Source: an uncultured Clostridia bacterium (GTDB taxonomy: Bacteria; Bacillota; Clostridia; Peptostreptococcales; Anaerovoracaceae). From it: 64,000 nucleotides of DNA. A program made the translations under genes and the position numbers. The stretch is taken from the NCBI GenBank assembly GCA_934255545.1, contig CAKQOE010000004.1, positions 24,079-88,078 on the forward strand. Direction: 5' to 3'. This document shows positions 59,578-64,000 of the stretch, piece by piece (position 1 is the stretch's first letter; each line of letters begins with the position of its first letter). The notes beneath the pieces are model-generated. The model was not told the DNA's origin and made no database searches. It was given only the letters and a program-made list of their open reading frames with translations.

Positions 59578-60216
59578 CTATGCGCAGAGCTTGAGGAATT
59601 TCTCGTGTATACGAGTATCATCAGTCAGTTCAGGATGGAACGCAAGCGCGATCTGATTTTTGTATTCGACGCCGACGATGCGGTCCTCGACCGTTCCGAG
59701 TATATGCACTCTGTCCGTATCCGCACCCTGCCCGTCTGCGGGAGCAGACGCGGAGGCGCTTTCATTTATTTTTTCAACATAAGGCGCCCTTATGAAACGC
59801 ATTTCAAAAGGACCTATTCCAGCTATGTCATGTATTCCTGAGAAACTTCCGAGCTGGCGTCCGTAAGCATTCCTGCGGACGGTGACAGGCAGAGTACTAA
59901 AGCAGCGCATATCGTCATTACCGATAGTGTCAGCGAGAAGTATCATACCGGCACAGGTAGCAAGGACAGGGAGTCCTGCGTCTATCTTTGCCTTTAGCGT
60001 ATCATACATACCAAGCTCGCGGAGCAGCTTGTTCTGAACAGTAGATTCGCCTCCCGGGAGCACAAGTCCGTCAAAATCCTGCTCGCAGTCTGCCGCCTGA
60101 CGCAGCTCGATGCACTCAGCGCCGAGCTGTTCAAGCATCTTTTCATGCTCTATAAATGCTCCCTGAACAGCGAGGACTGCGATCTTTAATTTTTTTTCTG
60201 AATCTGATACAGCCAT
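59578..60216 (-). CDS. pdxT: Pyridoxal 5'-phosphate synthase glutaminase subunit
   Basis: Releases ammonia from glutamine and channels it to PdxS. The class I amidotransferase triad is visible: Cys in LATCAGMIL, His and Glu in AFHPELT; the N-terminal KIAVLAVQGAF and PGGESTV are typical. At 212 residues it is slightly long because of an Ala/Ser/Asp-rich insertion (SASASAPADGQGADTD). AAGGAG is ten bases before this ATG; another ATG two codons earlier is possible. It follows pdxS by 14 bases. Confidence 0.95.
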   Translation of the reverse strand: MAVSDSEKKLKIAVLAVQGAFIEHEKMLEQLGAECIELRQAADCEQDFDGLVLPGGESTVQNKLLRELGMYDTLKAKIDAGLPVLATCAGMILLADTIGNDDMRCFSTLPVTVRRNAYGRQLGSFSGIHDIAGIGPFEMRFIRAPYVEKINESASASAPADGQGADTDRVHILGTVEDRIVGVEYKNQIALAFHPELTDDTRIHEKFLKLCA

Positions 60217-60230
60217 GATCATCGCGCTCC

Positions 60231-61106
60231 TTATTTTCCTCTTTCAGCCATGAGGAGTTCTATTTCGTCTTCATTTATGCCGACCATAGCCTCGCCGAGA
60301 TCCTCAGAAAGCTCAGCGATGAGCTTAGCGTCAGTGAAGTTTGTTACAGCCTTTACGATAGCGTTAGCGCGCTTTTCAGGATTTCCTGACTTAAATATAC
60401 CTGAGCCTACGAAAACACCTTCAGCTCCGAGCTGCATCATGAGAGCAGCGTCAGCAGGAGTAGCAACGCCGCCTGCAGCGAAGTTTACGACAGGAAGCTT
60501 GCCGTTTTCATGAACGTAGAGGACCAGGTCATAAGGTACCTGAAGCTCTTTGGCTGCATTGAAGAGCTCATCCTTTCTCATGGAAACAAGACGAGCGATC
60601 TCAGCGTTCATCATGCGCATGTGGCGAACAGCCTGAACGACATCGCCCGTGCCAGGCTCACCCTTAGTACGGATCATTGATGCTCCCTCGTTTATACGGC
60701 GAAGAGCCTCGCCAAGGTCGCGCGCTCCGCAAACGAACGGAACCTTGAACTGAGTCTTGTCGATGTGATAAGTATCGTCAGCAGGTGAGAGTACTTCACT
60801 TTCATCGATATAGTCGATCTCGATAGCCTCAAGGATCTGAGCCTCAACAAAATGACCGATGCGGCACTTAGCCATAACAGGGATAGAAACAGCATCCTGG
60901 ATGCCCTTTATCATCTTAGGGTCGCTCATGCGGGAAACACCGCCTGCAGCGCGGATATCTGCAGGTATACGCTCAAGAGCCATTACAGCGCATGCTCCCG
61001 CAGCCTCAGCTATCTTAGCCTGCTCAGGTGTAGTAACGTCCATAATAACGCCGCCCTTTAGCATCTGAGCGAGTTCTTTGTTTAATTCATATCTGTTTTC
61101 TGACAT
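60231..61106 (-). CDS. pdxS: Pyridoxal 5'-phosphate synthase catalytic subunit
   Basis: Forms pyridoxal phosphate directly from ribose 5-phosphate, glyceraldehyde 3-phosphate and ammonia in a 12-mer with PdxT. The 291-residue TIM barrel shows GVIMDVTTPEQAKIAE, ALERIPADIR, the catalytic Lys in VMAKCRIGHF, the second Lys in IRTKGEPGTG, and NFAAGGVATPADAALMM. GGAGG lies before the ATG. It heads the pdxS-pdxT operon, which faces a MocR regulator gene. Confidence 0.97.
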   Translation of the reverse strand: MSENRYELNKELAQMLKGGVIMDVTTPEQAKIAEAAGACAVMALERIPADIRAAGGVSRMSDPKMIKGIQDAVSIPVMAKCRIGHFVEAQILEAIEIDYIDESEVLSPADDTYHIDKTQFKVPFVCGARDLGEALRRINEGASMIRTKGEPGTGDVVQAVRHMRMMNAEIARLVSMRKDELFNAAKELQVPYDLVLYVHENGKLPVVNFAAGGVATPADAALMMQLGAEGVFVGSGIFKSGNPEKRANAIVKAVTNFTDAKLIAELSEDLGEAMVGINEDEIELLMAERGK

Positions 61107-61280
61107 TTTATATATCCTCCATGATCAGCAAATGCATCAATTCCTAAAATCAATGATCCTGTAAAATCAAGACTTCGATACGACGCGTCACCGCGCCACC
61201 ATTCGGCGGTCGTGCCGCCGCGCATTGCGTCAGCGCAGCCGGTACCTGTAAATGAAGCCTTTTAAAAACCGTTGCTATGT

Positions 61281-61338
61281 ATTATAATCATGATTGACCA
61301 TATTAAAATCACCAAAATAAATATATTCAGAATGGTCA
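61281..61338. promoter_or_regulatory. Divergent pdxS/pdxR control region
   Basis: For pdxS (minus) there is TATAAT at 61281-61286 with a poor -35, as expected for an activated promoter. For pdxR (plus) there is TTGACC, 18 bases and TAAATA. The inverted repeat TGACCAT (61295) / ATGGTCA (61332) lies between, one half overlapping the pdxR -35. This fits a regulator that activates pdxST and represses itself. Confidence 0.6.
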
Positions 61339-61358
61339 GATAAAGGAAAACTGGTATT

Positions 61359-62858
61359 ATGATAACATATTCTTTTTCAGATATAGGGTCAGACAGCCTG
61401 TACGAGCATCTGTACAAATGTATAAAAAACGACATAATAAACGGAACTTTGAGCGCCGGAACAAAGCTGCCGTCAAAGCGCAGTTTTGCAAGCAATCTGG
61501 GCATAAGCACGATAACAGTGGAAAATGCGTATCAGCAGCTCATAGCAGAAGGCTATGTTTTTTCCGTGCAGAAAAAAGGCTACTACGTATGCGACATAGA
61601 CGAGGACTCCGTCCTGCGCAGCGGAGGAACAGGCGCCGCCCCCGCGTCCCGCCGGGGCGCCGCTTCCGACCCGACGTCACAGACCCCGCCCACCCCCCGG
61701 ACCAAACAAAACGACCCAACGTTGCCCCAGACGCCATCGACCGACACGTCTCAGCCTCCGCGCCCCATAACAACAGACTTCGCCGCCAACCACACCGCGC
61801 CCGAAAACTTCCCGTTCACCATATGGGCGCGCATCCTGCGCAGCGTCATCAGCGAAGAAAAAGAAGCGCTGATGACGCCCTCGCCGTCGGCCGGCACAGC
61901 CCGCCTCCGCCGAGCCATATGCGCGCACCTGCGCGCATTCCGCGGCATGAACGCAGCGCCTGAGCAGATAATAGTCGGCGCCGGCACAGAGTACCTGTAC
62001 AGCTTACTGATACAGCTCCTCGGCGCGCAGCGCGTGTACGCAGTAGAAGACCCCGGATACAGAAAAATATCAAAGATCTACGGCAGCCATGGCGTAAAAT
62101 GCCGCCACATACCGCTTGACGCCGGAGGCGTCGCAATGCCGGAGCTTGAAGCTTCCGGAGCCGACATACTGCACATTTCTCCGTCGCATCATTTCCCGAC
62201 GGGCATAGTCACGCCTGTAAGCCGCCGATATGAGCTCCTCGCATGGGCGTCAAAGTTAGACTTGCGCTATATAATAGAAGACGATTACGACAGCGAGTTC
62301 CGCCTGGAGGGCCGCCCAATCCCGACGCTCAGCAGCATAGACGTCATGGAAAAGGTCATATACATGAACACATTTTCAAAGAGCCTGACGCCTACGATAA
62401 GAATAAGCTACATGGTGCTCCCGGAGCACCTGGTCCGCCGCTTCTACGAAAAGCTGTCATTTTATTCCTGTACAGTATCAAACTTTGAGCAGCTCACACT
62501 GGCGAGCTTCATAGAAGAAGGCTACTTTGAAAAACATATAAACAGGATGAGGACATTATACAGAAACAGGAGAGATGATATACTGCAGGCCATAGCCGTC
62601 AGCCCGCTCGCGGCCCACGTCCACATAACAGAAGAAGACGCCGGCCTGCACTTCCTAATGAAGATAGACACAAAGCTCACAGAACAGGAATTCCGCCGCG
62701 AAGCACTCAGCCGCGGCATCCGCCTCGCGCCGCTCTCAGACTACTACGACGACCCGTCGCGCGCTCCGGAAAACACATATATCATAAATTACTCAGACAT
62801 ACGGCCGGGGCGCCTGGGTGAAGCGATAGAAGCGTTGAATGCAGTATTGGACAGATAA
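61359..62858 (+). CDS. pdxR: MocR/GntR-family regulator with aminotransferase-like domain, probable PdxR
   Basis: A winged-helix GntR domain (residues 1-75: LPSKRSFASNLGISTITVENAY) is joined to a fold-type I aminotransferase-like domain (from about 135). The join is a Pro/Thr/Gly-rich linker of about 55 residues encoded by unusually GC-rich DNA. The PLP-binding Lys is in NTFSKSLTPTIRISYM, with PGYRKI and IEDDYDSEF as family motifs. It is divergent from pdxST, the standard position of PdxR, which uses PLP as a signal. Length 499 is normal. Confidence 0.9.
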   Translation: MITYSFSDIGSDSLYEHLYKCIKNDIINGTLSAGTKLPSKRSFASNLGISTITVENAYQQLIAEGYVFSVQKKGYYVCDIDEDSVLRSGGTGAAPASRRGAASDPTSQTPPTPRTKQNDPTLPQTPSTDTSQPPRPITTDFAANHTAPENFPFTIWARILRSVISEEKEALMTPSPSAGTARLRRAICAHLRAFRGMNAAPEQIIVGAGTEYLYSLLIQLLGAQRVYAVEDPGYRKISKIYGSHGVKCRHIPLDAGGVAMPELEASGADILHISPSHHFPTGIVTPVSRRYELLAWASKLDLRYIIEDDYDSEFRLEGRPIPTLSSIDVMEKVIYMNTFSKSLTPTIRISYMVLPEHLVRRFYEKLSFYSCTVSNFEQLTLASFIEEGYFEKHINRMRTLYRNRRDDILQAIAVSPLAAHVHITEEDAGLHFLMKIDTKLTEQEFRREALSRGIRLAPLSDYYDDPSRAPENTYIINYSDIRPGRLGEAIEALNAVLDR

Positions 62859-62872
62859 AAAAATTTTATACT

Positions 62873-62889
62873 ATGACACGTTCTGTCAT
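62873..62889. promoter_or_regulatory. Palindrome upstream of the HIRAN gene
   Basis: Perfect inverted repeat ATGACA-cgttc-TGTCAT in the gap after pdxR, with TATAAG and TATACT boxes just downstream. A possible operator of an unknown regulator. Confidence 0.4.
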
Positions 62890-62981
62890 CCTCTATAAGT
62901 ATACTGATATCAGAAAGCGGCTTTCAAAGCATTAAAATATCGTATACACAGTAAATTATTAAGCGATGGAGGTATATCAAT

Positions 62982-63323
62982 ATGCAGGATGTATATTTCA
63001 CGATCACAGGAATGGATCACTATTACGGCAGCAATATTTTTGAGCCCGGAACAAAAGTAAAGCTTGTAAAAGATCCGGACAACAAACACGACAGGGAAGC
63101 GATAAAAGTAGTACTTCCGGGCCTTGATAAAATAGGCTACGTAGCAAACAGCGTATATACAGTACTTGGAGAAAGCTACAGCGCAGGCAGGCTCTACGAT
63201 AAGATAGCTGACGAGGTGTGGGGAACAGTTCTCTATAAGCTCGACCGAGGCATCGTTTGCACCCTTGACAGTGAAAGTGTTAAAAAAGAAGAAATTATAT
63301 ATCAGGAAAATTTAAACAGATAA
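62982..63323 (+). CDS. HIRAN-domain protein
   Basis: A 113-residue protein consisting almost only of a HIRAN domain: the FTITGMDHYYGSNIFEPGTKVKLVKDP opening segments, the DNKHDREAIKV motif and a later KIGYVANSV. HIRAN domains bind DNA ends in larger helicase proteins; stand-alone bacterial forms have unknown roles. GGAGG is eight bases before the ATG. Confidence 0.88.
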   Translation: MQDVYFTITGMDHYYGSNIFEPGTKVKLVKDPDNKHDREAIKVVLPGLDKIGYVANSVYTVLGESYSAGRLYDKIADEVWGTVLYKLDRGIVCTLDSESVKKEEIIYQENLNR

Positions 63324-63339
63324 ACAAAGTAAATAAAAA

Positions 63340-63389
63340 AACGGAACATGAAAAGCAGCCCCGCGCAGCAGATCATGTTCCGTTAATTT
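63340..63389. terminator. Bidirectional terminator between HIRAN and PadR genes
   Basis: A 12-bp perfect stem AACGGAACATGA / TCATGTTCCGTT flanked by an A run on the left and T-rich sequence on the right. Confidence 0.85.
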
Positions 63390-63473
63390 TTGTTTTTAAA
63401 TAAGATCAAGCGTTATATCGATGTTCCATGTATTTTTCAGCATGACATTTTCTTTTCCCCTCCGGTTTATTTA

Positions 63474-63824
63474 TCACCCTTCAGCCGGTATCTCACTGCA
63501 GGCAAGTATCGCCGCGATACCGTCTGTTATCTTCTGATAATCCTCAAGCAGGTCGCTGAGCCGCGCCAGCCCTTTTTCCTCGATATGATAATAAACGCGC
63601 ACGCGTCGCTTGCCGACCTTTTCCTCTCGGTCAGATATGAATTCATTGTTAAGAAGCTTGTAGAGCGTAGGGTAGAGCGTGCTCTCATTCACATCAAAAT
63701 TTCCGCCCGAAAGCCTGCTGATCAGCGTACTGAGCTGATACCCGTACAGATCCTCCTTGCTGAGCAGAAAAAGTATGATAAGCTCGACCGTCCCCATTTT
63801 AAAACTGCTGCGTCCTCTTGCCAT
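63474..63824 (-). CDS. PadR-family transcriptional regulator
   Basis: A 116-residue winged-helix regulator: GTVELIILFLLSKEDLYGYQL, then the recognition segment NESTLYPTLYKLLNNEFI and the wing RRVRVYYHIEEKG. PadR proteins usually repress a transporter or stress gene beside them. Downstream on its strand there is only the terminator, so its target may lie beyond the right edge or be itself. The ribosome binding site is AAAGG. Confidence 0.92.
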   Translation of the reverse strand: MARGRSSFKMGTVELIILFLLSKEDLYGYQLSTLISRLSGGNFDVNESTLYPTLYKLLNNEFISDREEKVGKRRVRVYYHIEEKGLARLSDLLEDYQKITDGIAAILACSEIPAEG

Positions 63825-63873
63825 AAATATTGAACCTTTATTTAAGATACCTTTCCATTTTTTTGAATGTCTA

Positions 63874-63885
63874 ATAGTATACTAT
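63874..63885. promoter_or_regulatory. Palindrome upstream of the PadR gene
   Basis: Perfect 12-bp palindrome ATAGTATACTAT followed by ATAGTATTTAT, about 50 bases from the start. A possible autoregulatory operator. Confidence 0.4.
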
Positions 63886-63932
63886 AAATAGTATTTATAA
63901 TCAATATTACGAAAACAATAATATATACGTTT

Positions 63933-64000
63933 TTGTAACTTTTATTATTGTGAAATTGCCGATGCTGGTGGCTGATATACGGATAAGCGGAGCTCGGAGC
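63933..64000. repeat. Left end of the palindromic element, copy 2 (cut by window edge)
   Basis: From TTGTAACTTTTATTATTG to the last base this matches the left arm of the 320-bp element with only two or three differences, two of them C/T exchanges in the GATGC segment. The rest lies outside the window. Confidence 0.85.

Overview
The window looks like the chromosome of a strictly anaerobic, mid-GC Clostridia-class Firmicute, possibly in or near the Eubacteriales family XIII / Anaerovoracaceae (the rank is an inference). The signs are a three-gene NAD(P)H-linked [FeFe]-hydrogenase, a flavodiiron-rubredoxin-reductase fusion for O2/NO removal, arginine deiminase fermentation, PdxS/PdxT, BioY scavenging, a SpoIID-type protein, a DUF1292 protein, strong AGGAGG ribosome binding sites and many Rho-independent terminators. 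No tRNA, rRNA or CRISPR array was seen.

Layout. 1-5.4 kb: aldolase, dITP pyrophosphatase, YihY protein, aminotransferase plus fluoride channel, and a molybdopterin-binding Mop protein behind a structured leader. 5.5-8.1 kb: serA and serC (minus). 8.4-14.7 kb: a D-Ala-D-Ala carboxypeptidase and the hydrogenase operon hydC-hydB-hydA. 15-18.2 kb: O-acetylhomoserine sulfhydrylase, hisC, Nudix hydrolase. 18.2-24.5 kb: an AT-rich accessory island with a 5'-truncated RHS/YD-repeat toxin gene, candidate immunity genes, a 38-codon small gene, two tandem paralogues, an IS3-type transposase scrap and a second partial copy of the Nudix 3' end. 24.5-31.7 kb: uvrC, amidase, DUF1292, SLH-transglutaminase protein, PepD. 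31.7-32.05 kb: a 320-bp imperfect palindrome whose second copy starts at the right edge. 32-35.7 kb: heterodimeric ABC exporter. 35.8-41.2 kb: MOSC-MoeA fusion, flavodiiron fusion, MoaE-like protein. 41.3-44.4 kb: two-component system with a secreted protein, and a DtxR-type regulator. 44.7-50 kb: typA, cold-shock gene, xdhC, cysteine desulfurase. 50-52 kb: two unknown small proteins and bioY with a BirA operator. 52-56 kb: arginine deiminase pathway (minus). 56-64 kb: redox protein, SpoIID, a 51-bp hairpin repeat array, nitrilase, a candidate small RNA, pdxT-pdxS with divergent pdxR, a HIRAN protein and a PadR regulator.

Themes. Molybdenum use recurs (Mop, MOSC-MoeA, MoaE, XdhC, NifS), consistent with a molybdenum hydroxylase encoded elsewhere. 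Hydrogenase and flavodiiron protein manage redox balance. arcA, argF and the YfcC transporter would give arginine catabolism, but carbamate kinase is not here. Most unusual are the RHS island bounded by a duplicated gene end, an orphan strong promoter with a structured untranslated RNA, the large palindromic element, the 51-bp hairpin array, and a family of at least thirteen perfect 15-17 bp GC palindromes between genes.
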